In this document: positions 43,322 to 52,941 of the stretch, one piece after another | How the letters are laid out: each line of letters opens with the position of its first letter | How positions within the stretch are numbered: the stretch's first letter is position 1 | Source of the DNA: G963665185 sp049723905 | GTDB lineage: Bacteria > Desulfobacterota > Desulfovibrionia > Desulfovibrionales > Desulfovibrionaceae | Length of the DNA: 64,000 nt | Direction: 5' to 3' | NCBI RefSeq assembly: GCF_049723905.1 | Contig: NZ_JBJKFD010000001.1 | Coordinates: 3,472,001 to 3,536,000, forward strand | Translations under genes and position numbers: made by a program | The notes under the pieces: generated by a model | Database searches by the model: none | What the model was told of the DNA's origin: nothing | The model's input: the letters and a program-made list of their open reading frames with translations, nothing else

Positions 43322-44698
43322 CTAATACGCCTTGTCCGGGTTCATTATGTTGTGCGGGTCGAGGGCGTGCTTGATGGCGGCCATGGCGTTGAGTTCGTTG
43401 GGGCCGAATTGTTTGTGTATGTAGGGTCTTTTGACCATGCCGATTCCATGCTCGCCGGAGAGTGTTCCGTTGAGCCGGATCACGGCGTCGTAAATTTGTT
43501 CCTTGGCAGTCTTGGCTTTTTGGGCAACGCCGGGCTGTTCGGCATCGTACATGATGTCCACATGGATGTTTCCGTCGCCCAGGTGCCCGAAACAGACCAC
43601 GTTGAGCCCATTTTGTTCGCCGATGTCGTGAAAGGCGCGCACGGCGTTGGCGACCTGGCTGCGCGGCACGGCTATGTCGTCGTTGCTCTTGTTGGGTGCC
43701 ACGGAGTAGAGCGCGGGGCTGATGAGGCGGCGGACTTCCCAGAGTTCTTCCTCGGTTTCCGGGGTGTCGCCGATTTCGAGAAAGAGGGGATCGCATGTGC
43801 TGAGTGCGGCGTGCAGCCGTTCCAGGTCTGCGGCAAGGGCCGCGCGCGAGCCGTCCAGACGAAAGAGCAGCGCCCCGCCGGGATTGCCGGTCCAGGGCAC
43901 GGAGGGCGCGACATCGGCCAGGGCATCCAGGACCTTGTTGTCCATGAATTCCATGGCAGTGGGCAGGAAACCGGCGTGAAAGACTGTTGAGGCTGCTTGC
44001 AGACAGTTCCCCAGAGTCTTGAACCCGACCAGGATGGAAGCGGTGGCCTCGGGCTTGGGCAGAAGCTTGAGGATGAGCTTGGTAATGATGCCGAGGGTGC
44101 CCTCGCTGCCCACAAGAAGGCGGGTGAGGTCGAGCCCGGCCACGTTTTTGTGCACGGGTTTGCCGGTGCGGATGGTTTTTCCGCCGGGCAGGACGGCATT
44201 GAGCCCCAGGATGTAGTCGCGGGTTACGCCGTATTTTACGGCGCGCAAACCGCCTGCACAGGTGGAGGCATTGCCGCCGATGGTGGAGATGTTCACGCTG
44301 GCCGGGTCGGGCGGATAAAAGAGATTTTGCGCTTCCAGTATTTTCTGGAGTTCGCCTGTCACCACGCCGGGTTCCACGGTGGCGGTGAAGTCGTCGGCGC
44401 TTATTTCGATGATGCGGTTCATGCGCAGGGTGGAGACGACGATGCCGCCTTTTTGGGGCACCACACCGCCTGCCACGCCCGTGGCTCTGGCCCTGGGATA
44501 GACGGGAATGCGTTCCCTGTGGGCCCAGGAAAGCAGAATTTCCACTTCCTGTTCGGTTTCGGGCCGGACAACGGCATCGGGCAAGGCCAGGATGCGGCTG
44601 CTGTCTGTGCTGTGCGTGGCGCACGCTTCTGGTTCCAAGCGTAGCGCGTCTTTGGAAAAGGAGTCTTGCAGAAAGCGGATATGTTTTTTTGAGAGCAT
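43322..44698 (-). CDS. GlcD-type FAD-binding oxidase (lactate/glycolate)
   Basis: 458-residue flavoprotein with an N-terminal FAD_binding_4 domain (VYPRARATGVAGGVVP, VEPGVVTGELQKILE, NISTIGGNASTCAGG, VGSEGTLGIIT) and a C-terminal FAD-oxidase C domain (CFGHLGDGNIHVDIM, LSGEHGIGMVKRPY). It oxidises a 2-hydroxy acid such as D-lactate or glycolate and pairs with the iron-sulfur protein downstream. Start at 44698; upstream codons do not look coding. Substrate cannot be settled from sequence. Confidence 0.92.
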   Translation of the reverse strand: MLSKKHIRFLQDSFSKDALRLEPEACATHSTDSSRILALPDAVVRPETEQEVEILLSWAHRERIPVYPRARATGVAGGVVPQKGGIVVSTLRMNRIIEISADDFTATVEPGVVTGELQKILEAQNLFYPPDPASVNISTIGGNASTCAGGLRAVKYGVTRDYILGLNAVLPGGKTIRTGKPVHKNVAGLDLTRLLVGSEGTLGIITKLILKLLPKPEATASILVGFKTLGNCLQAASTVFHAGFLPTAMEFMDNKVLDALADVAPSVPWTGNPGGALLFRLDGSRAALAADLERLHAALSTCDPLFLEIGDTPETEEELWEVRRLISPALYSVAPNKSNDDIAVPRSQVANAVRAFHDIGEQNGLNVVCFGHLGDGNIHVDIMYDAEQPGVAQKAKTAKEQIYDAVIRLNGTLSGEHGIGMVKRPYIHKQFGPNELNAMAAIKHALDPHNIMNPDKAY

Positions 44699-44907
44699 GA
44701 AAGTTCTTTTTTTTGGGGGATCTCGGCGGAAGTTCCTGTGGGTGACACCAACCACGAAGCAAAGGCTAATCACTGTGCCGGTGGGTGGCAAGACAGAAGG
44801 TGGCATTTTCCAGCAGCGAGGGCGCGGAGGCAAGAAAAAAAAAGGCGACAAACGGTTTTTTTAGGTGCGGGGCGAGGGAGGGCGGCTGCCGGGAGCGTTG
44901 CAAAAAG

Positions 44908-44938
44908 AAACCGGCAGGAATGTTCTCCCTGCCGGTTT
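44908..44938 (-). terminator. metK terminator
   Basis: AAACCGGCAGG (44908-44918) pairs with CCTGCCGGTTT (44928-44938). On the minus strand it is followed by CTTTTTGC and lies about 50 bases after the metK stop. Confidence 0.85.
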
Positions 44939-44989
44939 GATTTTTCGCTCTGCCGGACGAACGGGGCTTTGCAGCCTCTTGCCCGGATT

Positions 44990-46159
44990 TTACAGTTTGC
45001 AGGCCGTGCGCAGGTCGGCGACGGCATCGGTCTTTTCCCAGTTGAACTCGGGAAGTTCGCGTCCGAAGTGACCGTAGTTGGTGGACTTGCGGTAGATGGG
45101 ACGCAGCAGGTCCAGACGGCGGATGATGTGGTAGGGGCGCAGGTCGAAGACTTCCTTGACCGCCTTGGTCAGGGTCTGGTCGTCGCACTGGCCGGTGCCG
45201 CGCGAGGAGGCAAGAACCGAGACCGGATCGGCCACGCCGATGCAATAGGCCACCTGGACTTCGCAGACGTCGGCAAGACCGGCGGCCACGATGTTCTTGG
45301 CAATGTAGCGGGCCATGTACGCGCCGGAGCGGTCCACCTTGGACGGGTCTTTGCCCGAGAAGGCACCGCCGCCGTGTGCGCCGGCTCCACCATAGGTGTC
45401 CTGGATGATCTTGCGTCCGGTCAGGCCGCAATCGCCCATGGGACCGCCGATGACAAAGCGCCCGGTGGTGTTGACGAAGAAGCTGGTGTTCTTGTCCAGC
45501 AGTTCTTCGGGCAGTGTATGGCGCACGACTTCCCTGAGGAGGGCCTCGCGCAGGTCTGCGTTGCTGACGGATTCTGTATGCTGTGCCGAAACAACCACGT
45601 TGTCGATACGGCTGACCTTGCCGTCCACGTATTCCACGGCCACCTGGGTCTTTCCGTCGGGACGCAGGAAGTCGAGAATGCCTTCCTTGCGCACGTCGGT
45701 CAGGCGGCGGGAGAGCTTGTGCGCCCAATAGATGGGAGCAGGCATGAGCGTGGGGGTTTCCTTGCTGGCAAAGCCGAACATCATGCCCTGGTCGCCCGCA
45801 CCCTGTTCTTCGGGTTTTTGACGGTCCACACCCTGGGCGATATCACCCGACTGTTTGTCGATGGTGGAGATGACGGCGCAAGTGTTGTAGTCGAAGCCCA
45901 TATCGGAAGAGTTGTACCCGATGTCCTTGATTGTGGTCCGGACAATATCGGGAAGATCGGCATAGGCGGTGGTGGAGATTTCGCCCGCGATCAACGCCAT
46001 ACCGGTGGTGACCAGGGTCTCGCAGGCCACGCGCGCATTGGGATCCTGACCGATGATGCTGTCGAGCACCGCATCGGAAATGGAGTCGGCGACCTTATCG
46101 GGATGGCCTTCGGTGACGGATTCGGACGTAAACAGGTACCGCCCTTTGCTGTCGATCAT
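44990..46159 (-). CDS. metK: S-adenosylmethionine synthetase
   Basis: 389-residue MetK, which makes SAM from methionine and ATP. Motifs present: FTSESVTEGHPDKVADSISD, GAGDQGMMFGFA, the phosphate loop GGGAFSGKDPSKVDRSGAYM (in GAGAHGGGAFSGKD) and PYHIIRRLDLLRP. AGGAGG precedes the ATG. No SAM riboswitch is visible upstream. The gene stands alone with its own terminator. Confidence 0.97.
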   Translation of the reverse strand: MIDSKGRYLFTSESVTEGHPDKVADSISDAVLDSIIGQDPNARVACETLVTTGMALIAGEISTTAYADLPDIVRTTIKDIGYNSSDMGFDYNTCAVISTIDKQSGDIAQGVDRQKPEEQGAGDQGMMFGFASKETPTLMPAPIYWAHKLSRRLTDVRKEGILDFLRPDGKTQVAVEYVDGKVSRIDNVVVSAQHTESVSNADLREALLREVVRHTLPEELLDKNTSFFVNTTGRFVIGGPMGDCGLTGRKIIQDTYGGAGAHGGGAFSGKDPSKVDRSGAYMARYIAKNIVAAGLADVCEVQVAYCIGVADPVSVLASSRGTGQCDDQTLTKAVKEVFDLRPYHIIRRLDLLRPIYRKSTNYGHFGRELPEFNWEKTDAVADLRTACKL

Positions 46160-46362
46160 ATATCAACCTCCTTTGATGTGTTGATTTGCTTACTGAGTTC
46201 TTCCCTTACTTTGTTTTGTACAAAAAGGCTAGTGTCTAATTCAATGGATATTGATACATTCATACTTTGATTTTTTCGAAAGCCGAAGGCGCGGACTCGT
46301 GGAGCTTCGCCGATCGGCAGTTGAGGCTGCCACACCATACCTCTGGCGGCGAAAAAAACAAA

Positions 46363-46392
46363 CGGCTGCGGGATAAAAATATCACGCAGCCG
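46363..46392 (-). terminator. panCD terminator
   Basis: CGGCTGCG (46363-46370) and CGCAGCCG (46385-46392) form a stem; on the minus strand it is followed by TTTGTTTTTTT. It lies 34 bases after the panD stop. Confidence 0.87.
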
Positions 46393-46425
46393 TATGGCGG
46401 GAAAAATCCCGGAGGTAAGGCAGGG

Positions 46426-46770
46426 CTATTTGGGGGTGTTGGTCTCGTCCACCAGCACGACCCTGGGGGTGTGCCCTGCAATCTCGTTTTCGGAAAGCAG
46501 GCCGTAGCAGGCGATGATGACCTTTTGGCCCACGCCGCCCTTGAGTGCGGCGGCACCGTTCAGGCAGATCTGCCCGGGATTGCCGACAATGGCATAGGTG
46601 GTGAGGCGTTCGCCGTTGTGGATATTGTACACGTCCACCTGTTCAAAGGGAGCGATGCCCGCGGCTTTCAGCAACACGGGGTCTATGGAGATGCTTCCTT
46701 CGTAGTTTACGTCGCACTCGGTGATGGTGGCACGGTGGATTTTACCGAGCAGGAAATTGCGAAGAGCCAT
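46426..46770 (-). CDS. panD: Aspartate 1-decarboxylase
   Basis: 114-residue proenzyme that makes beta-alanine for pantothenate. The self-cleavage site Gly-Ser lies in NYEGSISID (Ser25 becomes pyruvoyl). Lys9 and Tyr in VNYEGS are also conserved. It starts one base after the panC stop (TAAAATG), so the two are coupled. Confidence 0.96.
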   Translation of the reverse strand: MALRNFLLGKIHRATITECDVNYEGSISIDPVLLKAAGIAPFEQVDVYNIHNGERLTTYAIVGNPGQICLNGAAALKGGVGQKVIIACYGLLSENEIAGHTPRVVLVDETNTPK

Positions 46771-46771
46771 T

Positions 46772-47623
46772 TTACGCGACCTCTATCTCTATGTTGTCGA
46801 TCAGCCGGGCCTTGCCGCAATACACGGCCACGGCGGCCACGGCCTTTTGTCTGATGGTGTCCTGCGGAACCATGGATTCCGGGTCCACTATTTCGATGTA
46901 ATCGATGCGGCCCAGCGGAATGTTTTCCGCATAGTAGGCGGCCAGATCGGCTTTCAGGGCCTTGGTGTCGCGCTGCCCGGCCACGGCGGCCTGCTGCAGA
47001 CGGACAAGGCCTTTGCGCAGGTGCGGGGCACGCGCGCGCTCTTCCGGAGTCAGGTAGATATTGCGCGAGCTCAGAGCCAGGCCGTCGTCCTCGCGCACAA
47101 TGGGATGGCCGAAAATTTCAATGGGCATGTTCAGGTCGCGGACCATGCGCCGGATAACGGCGAGCTGCTGGTAGTCCTTTTGCCCGAACACGGCTAGGCA
47201 GGGCATGGCCAGCATGAAGAGCTTGGAGACCACGGTGGTGACGCCGCGGAAATGCGTGGGCCGGGTGGTGGCGCACAACCCCTGCGAAGGTCCGTCCACG
47301 GTAACCCATGTGGAAGCGTCGGGCGTGTACATGGCAGCTGGATCGGGCGCGAAGAGCAGGTCGGCTCCGGCTTCGGTTGCCACGCGGCAGTCGTTTTCAA
47401 AGTCGCGGGGGTAGGCGTCCAGGTCTTCGTTGGGGGCAAACTGCGTGGGGTTGAGAAACACGCTGACCATGACCTTGTCGGCATTCTTCCGCGCATGGCT
47501 TATCAGGCTGCGGTGTCCGTCATGCAGAAAGCCCATGGTGGGAACGAGGGCAGTGCGCAGACCCTGCGCGCGCCATTGCCAGCATTGCTTTTGAAAGGCG
47601 TCCGGTGTTTTGATGATGTCCAT
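46772..47623 (-). CDS. panC: Pantothenate synthetase
   Basis: 283-residue enzyme joining pantoate and beta-alanine with ATP. Motifs: TALVPTMGFLHDGHRSLI (with HxGH-type signature HDGH), VSVFLNPTQFAPNEDLDAYPR, FGQKDYQQL and SSRNIYL. The start at 47623 (MDIIKTPD) was chosen over an upstream frame that looks non-coding. Immediately upstream of panD. Confidence 0.96.
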   Translation of the reverse strand: MDIIKTPDAFQKQCWQWRAQGLRTALVPTMGFLHDGHRSLISHARKNADKVMVSVFLNPTQFAPNEDLDAYPRDFENDCRVATEAGADLLFAPDPAAMYTPDASTWVTVDGPSQGLCATTRPTHFRGVTTVVSKLFMLAMPCLAVFGQKDYQQLAVIRRMVRDLNMPIEIFGHPIVREDDGLALSSRNIYLTPEERARAPHLRKGLVRLQQAAVAGQRDTKALKADLAAYYAENIPLGRIDYIEIVDPESMVPQDTIRQKAVAAVAVYCGKARLIDNIEIEVA

Positions 47624-47746
47624 GGTGGTTGGCGGTTGCGTCCTTTTGAGGACGACTTCGTGTAATGATGAAAAAAACGGCCGGAAGAAGGTGTGTTGTA
47701 AACAAAAGATGTATGATTCCGACTGCGCGTTACCGCCGTACAAAAT

Positions 47747-49306
47747 TTAGCCGGAAAGGTCCATTATCAAAGACCGATATTCGTTATTTAATGCCTGTTC
47801 AAAAGAAAATTCCAATTTTTTCAACGTCTCCGGGTCCTTAACAAAGTCCTCGTCCTTGTGGTCCAGGGTTTCCTTGACGCTCTTCTGCCACTTGGGGATA
47901 AGCCCGCGTGTTTCGTCGGCGAGAAGGATTCCGGCATGTTCCCGGTCTGTGGCAAAGGCCGAGGAAAATGTCGTGGGATCGAATTCCAGGCTGTCTTTTT
48001 CCGCGCTCTCCAGGCCGATTTCCGAGAGGGATTCCTGTTTGCTCTCGTAAGGGGCCTTGAACAGGTCGGGCAGTCCGTCGGTCAGGATGTCCGTATTGGC
48101 CCGCAGCAGGGAAGCCAGGTCGTTGTAGGCCGAAACAATGTCTGTAAGTGCTTCCCGCAACACGGACTGTGGCTCGCGCACGCTGAGCGTTTGGGCGGGG
48201 CGGCCAAAGGTTTCTTGCACGTCTATGCTCAGGCGGCCCTGGTCCAGGGTAAAGGCTCCGGCAGCCTCCATGTCCGTGCCGTCGGCTGTAAGATGGGCGT
48301 TCGCCCCCGGCCATGCCGTGCCTTCCAGCCCGAGGGTGGAGAGCAGGGGGGTGGCCAGCTGTTCGGCGGTATAGCCGGTGTTGTTCTCGCGCAGGCTGAG
48401 CTGCCAGTTCAGCTTGGGATCGACAGCCGTTACCTCGGCGCGGTAGCGCTCCACGGTCTTCACCGTGGGCATGGACGGATCGTAATAGGCCACGTCCACG
48501 GTTTCGTTCTGCATGTTGAAGCGGCTTTGGGCACCGTTCAGGTCGTTCGCCAGCCCGTCCAGTATGTTTTTCCAGGTGTCTCCCTCGGAAACGACCACAT
48601 CAAACGTGCCGGACCCTCCGCCTATTTCGTAGGCCACGCTGTATGTTCCCGGATTGATGGTTGTTTCGCCGTTGGGGTCGAAGCTTCGGCTGTTGAAGGC
48701 CGAAGGCCGGTAGGGGCTGGCATTGGTCAGGTTGTAGCTCTTGACCGTGGGGCCGGATGTGGGGGCGGACGTGGCATCGAGGTCGGCCATGCGCAGAAAA
48801 TGGCCGCGGGTGTCGGCCAGCTCCAGGTCGTCTTGGTTGGCGCGGCGGTTCACGGACAGCCCCAAAATGGTGCCTGTGGCATTGACCCCGTCCACCTTGG
48901 TTTCCGCTCCGGTCTGGGTGAAGACCTTGGCCTGCACATCCAGGGAACTGTTGTTGACCTGCTCGGCAAAGGCTTCCAGCACGTCCCGGTTGGTGTCGCC
49001 GTCCTCCACCGTAAAGCTTATATTCTCGGAGGTTTCGCCCAATGTGAGGACCGTGGTGTATATTCCGGCCTCGAGCTCTGTGGCCTCCTGGTCCTCGAAT
49101 CCGCGCGAGAAGAAACGGTCGGCCGGACGGGCCTTGTCGCCGTAGTGCAGCCGGGCCGTGAAGCTGTCGCTGGTGGTGTCTTCTGTGTGCGTCAGCCGGG
49201 CGGTAAGGGTGTTGGAGTCGGTGGAAGGCCAGGCAAAGCGGTCCAGCGCGGACTGAAAATCGGTGAGCCTGCGGCGCAACGTCTTGGTGAGCAGGCCGGA
49301 AAACAT
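47747..49306 (-). CDS. FliD-like flagellar hook-associated protein homologue (unassigned)
   Basis: About 519 residues. The sequence is rich in Thr, Ser, Asn and Asp, has repeated beta-type segments (TINPGTYSVAYEIGGGSGTFDVVV; ETSENISFTVEDGDTNRD) and helical ends (VSAYNDLASLLRANTDIL), a pattern like FliD and other flagellar cap or filament proteins. I cannot name it further. No other flagellar gene is near. The frame is open to 49429 but that would overlap truA by 68 bases, so the Met at 49306 (FSGLLTKTLRRRL) is preferred; this start is uncertain. Confidence 0.7.
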   Translation of the reverse strand: MFSGLLTKTLRRRLTDFQSALDRFAWPSTDSNTLTARLTHTEDTTSDSFTARLHYGDKARPADRFFSRGFEDQEATELEAGIYTTVLTLGETSENISFTVEDGDTNRDVLEAFAEQVNNSSLDVQAKVFTQTGAETKVDGVNATGTILGLSVNRRANQDDLELADTRGHFLRMADLDATSAPTSGPTVKSYNLTNASPYRPSAFNSRSFDPNGETTINPGTYSVAYEIGGGSGTFDVVVSEGDTWKNILDGLANDLNGAQSRFNMQNETVDVAYYDPSMPTVKTVERYRAEVTAVDPKLNWQLSLRENNTGYTAEQLATPLLSTLGLEGTAWPGANAHLTADGTDMEAAGAFTLDQGRLSIDVQETFGRPAQTLSVREPQSVLREALTDIVSAYNDLASLLRANTDILTDGLPDLFKAPYESKQESLSEIGLESAEKDSLEFDPTTFSSAFATDREHAGILLADETRGLIPKWQKSVKETLDHKDEDFVKDPETLKKLEFSFEQALNNEYRSLIMDLSG

Positions 49307-49361
49307 GCCCAGCCGGGATTTTTTGAAAGTGGGGGAATAGTCGGAAAGCGGGCGTGACGGA

Positions 49362-50249
49362 TTAGCGGTCCTGCTTGAGGCCGCTGTCAGAATTGAAGTT
49401 CGAAGAATCGTCTCGCCAATCTTGGGCATGGTCCAGCTCTATTTTTTCCGCAGACAGAGGTGTGGCGGGGCTTTGCGCCGTTTCCGGGTATTCCACCCGT
49501 TCCAGGCACAGCCCCTCTGCCGGGGCGGTCCGCGGAGCCTTGGTCCTATCACCCCCTATCAGTAGGGATCGGACATCGGCCACGGAAACTTTACCCTGAC
49601 CCACGGCCACAATGCAGCCCATGAGGTTGCGGACCATCTGTTTGAGGAATCCGTCGGCCCGCACATGCCAGACCACTTCGCGTGGATCGCGACAGGAACA
49701 GGCGGGTTGGCGGGCAAAGGAATGGATGGTGCGCACCGTGCTGCTGACCGGGGTTCCCGTGTTCTGAAAGGCGGCAAAGTCGTGCTCGCCGACAAGTATG
49801 GCGGCTGCTTCGTCCATGGCTTGCAGGGCCTGGGCATCGAACGGACCGCACATCCAGACAAAGGGGCGGCGTTCGGGCAGGACAATGCGTCGGTCCAGCC
49901 ACAGGGTGTATGAATAGGTCTTGGCAATGACGGAAAATCGGGCGTGAAAATCGTCGGGAACGGGCCGGACGTCGAGCACGGAAATGGTATCGGGCAGCAT
50001 GGAATTGAGCGCCCCGATCCAGTCTATGGAAAGGCGGTTGGTGGGGATGTCGGCATGGGCCACCTGGCCGCGGGCATGGACGCCCGAATCCGTCCTGCCG
50101 GAGCCCTGTACACGGATGAAGCTCCCGCAGATTTTGCCGAGCACGCCTTCCAGCAGGTCCTGCACAGTGTTGCCGTCGGGCTGGCTCTGCCAGCCGTACA
50201 GATGGGTGCCCACATAGGCCAGGGTCATCCTGATGCGCGTCGTGCTCAT
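49362..50249 (-). CDS. truA: tRNA pseudouridine(38-40) synthase
   Basis: 295-residue TruA. The catalytic Asp is in GRTDSGVHARGQVAH. Other conserved stretches: YVGTHLYGWQSQPDGNTVQDLLE and GFLKQMVRNLMGCIVAVGQGK. The C-terminus extends slightly beyond E. coli TruA and overlaps the upstream extension of the neighbouring frame. Confidence 0.95.
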   Translation of the reverse strand: MSTTRIRMTLAYVGTHLYGWQSQPDGNTVQDLLEGVLGKICGSFIRVQGSGRTDSGVHARGQVAHADIPTNRLSIDWIGALNSMLPDTISVLDVRPVPDDFHARFSVIAKTYSYTLWLDRRIVLPERRPFVWMCGPFDAQALQAMDEAAAILVGEHDFAAFQNTGTPVSSTVRTIHSFARQPACSCRDPREVVWHVRADGFLKQMVRNLMGCIVAVGQGKVSVADVRSLLIGGDRTKAPRTAPAEGLCLERVEYPETAQSPATPLSAEKIELDHAQDWRDDSSNFNSDSGLKQDR

Positions 50250-50304
50250 GCCGTGGCTGTACCGTGTTTGCCTTGGGAACGGGCTTCCTGCCAGCTCTTG
50301 CCCG

Positions 50305-51945
50305 TTATTGTTTATCGGCCACGCCAGCCATGAGCAGGCCGATGCGGTCCACGCGTTTTTCGTCCGAGGTGGGAACCACGTCCATGAACCGTCCCCGGTA
50401 CATGACAGCCACCCGGTCGGCCAGTTGCAAGGCTTCGGACAGGTCGCCCGTTACCAGCAGAATGCCTGCGGTTTCGCGCGCGGCCAGCAGCTGACGCCAG
50501 ACTTCCTCGGTGGCGCTGATATCCAGCCCCTGGGTTGGCTGTTCGGCCACGATAATACGTGGACAGCGGAAAAACTCGCGGGCAATGACCAGCTTTTGCA
50601 GGTTGCCGCCGGAAAGCTTGCCCGCCGGTACCTTGGCATCGCCGGGGCGGACGTTGAAATTCTTGATCAGGTCGCCGGTGACCTTGCGGGCCCGCTTGTT
50701 CTGCATCAGCCCCGCCCGGCTGAAGCCCTGGCGGGTGGTCAGCAGCACGTTGTCCACCATGTCCAGCTCCGGGCAGGTGGCCAGCCCAAGCCTGTCCTCG
50801 GGGATGTAGCTCAGGGTGTCCTTCCAGCTGACGTCGGCGTAAAAGTCCTTCCAGGATTTCCCCAGCAGGTTGATGGACCCGTAGCGCGGCGGCTCGTGTC
50901 CCGTGACCGCGCGCACCAGTTCCTTCTGGCCGTTTCCGGCCACACCCACGATGGCGACAACCTCGCCCTGGCGCAGGTTCAGGTTGATATCGTGCAATCC
51001 TTCGCTGGTGACGTCCTTGATCTCCATGACCACGTCGCCGATGGGGGCGGGACGGCGGTTCACTTCCAGAACAACCTCGCGGCCCACCATGCGGTTTGCC
51101 AGCTCGGACTTGTCGGCCACGTCCGTGGGCTTGAGCGTGTCCACAATATGCCCCTGGCGGAGCACGGCGATATCGTCGGTAATGCCCAGCACTTCTTCCA
51201 GCTTGTGGCTGATGAAGACGATGGCCTTGCCCATTTCGGCCATGGTTTTGAGCGCTTCGAAAAAGACCACGATTTCCGGGGGCGTGAGCACGGCCGTGGG
51301 TTCGTCAAAGATGAGCACCTCGGAGTTGCGGTGCAGCAGCTTGAGAATTTCCACCCGCTGGCGCTGGCCCATGGAGAGGTCCGAGATGATGGCGGAGGGA
51401 TCGATTTCCAGGCCGTATCGGGCAGCCAGGGCGGCCACATGGCTTTCCTGCTGGTCCGGGCGCACCCAGAACCCTTCCTCCTGGCCCAGGAGCACGTTCT
51501 GGGCAACGGTCATGGTGTTTACCAGCATGAAGTGCTGGTAGACCATGCCGATGCCAGCGGCGATGGCGTCCTTGCTGGAGGTGAAACGACGTGCGTAGCC
51601 GTTGATGTAGATGGTTCCGGCATCGGGCTGGTAGCGTCCGGCCAGGATGCTCATGAGCGTGGACTTGCCCGCGCCGTTTTCGCCCAGCAGGGCCAGGATG
51701 CGTCCGGCGTGGATATCCAGATTGATGTCGTTGTTGGCCTTGACCGGGCCGAAAAATTTGGAAATGCCCTCCAGCCGCACGCGGGGCACGTCGGCCAGGG
51801 CCTTGGAAAATCCCGTGGCCTGGGGCGCGTCCACCTTGTCCGCGCCCAGAGGATGGTCATATATATGCGAGTCCGCGTGTTGCCTGCGCGTCTGCTTGGC
51901 CTTGGTTTCGGCGTCGGAAATCTTGCGTCTGAGTCTGCCGAACAT
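50305..51945 (-). CDS. ABC transporter ATP-binding protein (nucleoside/purine type)
   Basis: 546-residue double ATPase. Module 1 has Walker A GENGAGKST and signature LSMGQRQRVEI; module 2 has a degenerate Walker A (GVAGNGQKE) and signature LSGGNLQKLVIARE. This layout is typical of sugar/nucleoside (RbsA/NupO-like) importers. It forms an operon with two permeases and a BMP lipoprotein; the adjacent xanthine phosphoribosyltransferase points to purine uptake. Confidence 0.92.
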   Translation of the reverse strand: MFGRLRRKISDAETKAKQTRRQHADSHIYDHPLGADKVDAPQATGFSKALADVPRVRLEGISKFFGPVKANNDINLDIHAGRILALLGENGAGKSTLMSILAGRYQPDAGTIYINGYARRFTSSKDAIAAGIGMVYQHFMLVNTMTVAQNVLLGQEEGFWVRPDQQESHVAALAARYGLEIDPSAIISDLSMGQRQRVEILKLLHRNSEVLIFDEPTAVLTPPEIVVFFEALKTMAEMGKAIVFISHKLEEVLGITDDIAVLRQGHIVDTLKPTDVADKSELANRMVGREVVLEVNRRPAPIGDVVMEIKDVTSEGLHDINLNLRQGEVVAIVGVAGNGQKELVRAVTGHEPPRYGSINLLGKSWKDFYADVSWKDTLSYIPEDRLGLATCPELDMVDNVLLTTRQGFSRAGLMQNKRARKVTGDLIKNFNVRPGDAKVPAGKLSGGNLQKLVIAREFFRCPRIIVAEQPTQGLDISATEEVWRQLLAARETAGILLVTGDLSEALQLADRVAVMYRGRFMDVVPTSDEKRVDRIGLLMAGVADKQ

Positions 51946-51947
51946 GG

Positions 51948-52874
51948 TTAGGCCTCCGGTTCCACGTTAACGCCCAATGCTCCGGGAGCGGCGTTCAATT
52001 TGCCGCGCACCGAGGAAAGCAGCAGGACGATGATGGTCAGCGCATAGGGCAGCATGAGCAGCAGGGAGGAGGGCAGGTTGGTGCCCGAGGCCTGCAGGCG
52101 CAGCTGAAAGGCCATGACGCTGCCGAACAGATAGGCGCCCAGCACGGCACGTCCGGGCCGCCAAAAAGCGAAAATGACCAGGGCGACGGCTATCCAGCCG
52201 CGTCCGCCCGTAAGGTTGTTGGTCCACAGGTGGGTGTAGGCCAGGGAAAGATAGGCTCCGCCCAAACCGACCAGAAAGCCGCCGATGGTGATACCCGCCC
52301 AGCGCAGTCGGTTGACGTTGAGGCCCACGGCCTTGGCTGCGGAGGGGTTTTCTCCGGCTGCGTCGAGCGCAAGACCAAAGCGCGTCCGCTTGAGCATGAC
52401 CCATATGACCACGGGGACAAAGTAGGAGACGTAGATGAGGGCGTCGTGCCGGAAGAGGATGGGACCGATGGCCGGGATATCGCTCAGCAGCGGTACGTCA
52501 AAGGGAGTGAAGCCGGGGGCGCTCATGCCTACGAACGGCGTGCCCAGAAAGTTCGCCAATCCCGCGCCCAGAATGGTCAGGGCCAGTCCGGAAACAACCT
52601 GGTTGCCCTGAAACCACAAACAGACCACGCCGTGCAGACAGCTGAACAGGGCGGCGGCCAGTCCTCCCACCAGAAAGGCCAGCCACGGGCATCCCGTGGT
52701 GAGGGAGGTGAGAAAGGCGCACATGGCTCCCATGAGCATCATGCCTTCCACGCCCAGGTTGAGCACACCCGAACGTTCGGTGATGATTTCACCAACCGTG
52801 GCGTACAGGATGGGAGTGCCGGATTGCACAGCCGCCGTAAAAAGGGGGACGAGCATCTCGATCTGCATCTTCAT
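51948..52874 (-). CDS. ABC transporter permease (NupQ/YufQ-like)
   Basis: 308-residue membrane protein with about eight to nine helices. Landmarks: ILYATVGEIITERSGVLNLGVEGMMLMGA, the EAA-like loop with RLRWAGITIGGFLVGLGGAYLSLAY and a final helix LPYALTIIVLLLSSVRGK. Two bases separate it from the ATPase gene. Start at 52874 (MKMQIEML); an upstream in-frame start is less likely. Confidence 0.9.
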   Translation of the reverse strand: MKMQIEMLVPLFTAAVQSGTPILYATVGEIITERSGVLNLGVEGMMLMGAMCAFLTSLTTGCPWLAFLVGGLAAALFSCLHGVVCLWFQGNQVVSGLALTILGAGLANFLGTPFVGMSAPGFTPFDVPLLSDIPAIGPILFRHDALIYVSYFVPVVIWVMLKRTRFGLALDAAGENPSAAKAVGLNVNRLRWAGITIGGFLVGLGGAYLSLAYTHLWTNNLTGGRGWIAVALVIFAFWRPGRAVLGAYLFGSVMAFQLRLQASGTNLPSSLLLMLPYALTIIVLLLSSVRGKLNAAPGALGVNVEPEA

Positions 52875-52941
52875 TCCCGGAGCCTCAGCCGTCTGCCGCT
52901 TGTGCGGGCCGCCGTGCTCCTTATGATCTTCCCCGTAGGGG

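Noticed and set aside
44990..46425. SAM riboswitch upstream of metK
   Set aside because: No SAM-I/II-like stem pattern or conserved core could be found in the short leader.
50233..51951. 572-codon plus-strand frame across the ABC ATPase gene
   Set aside because: Shadow of the minus-strand ATPase gene, which has clear Walker and signature motifs.
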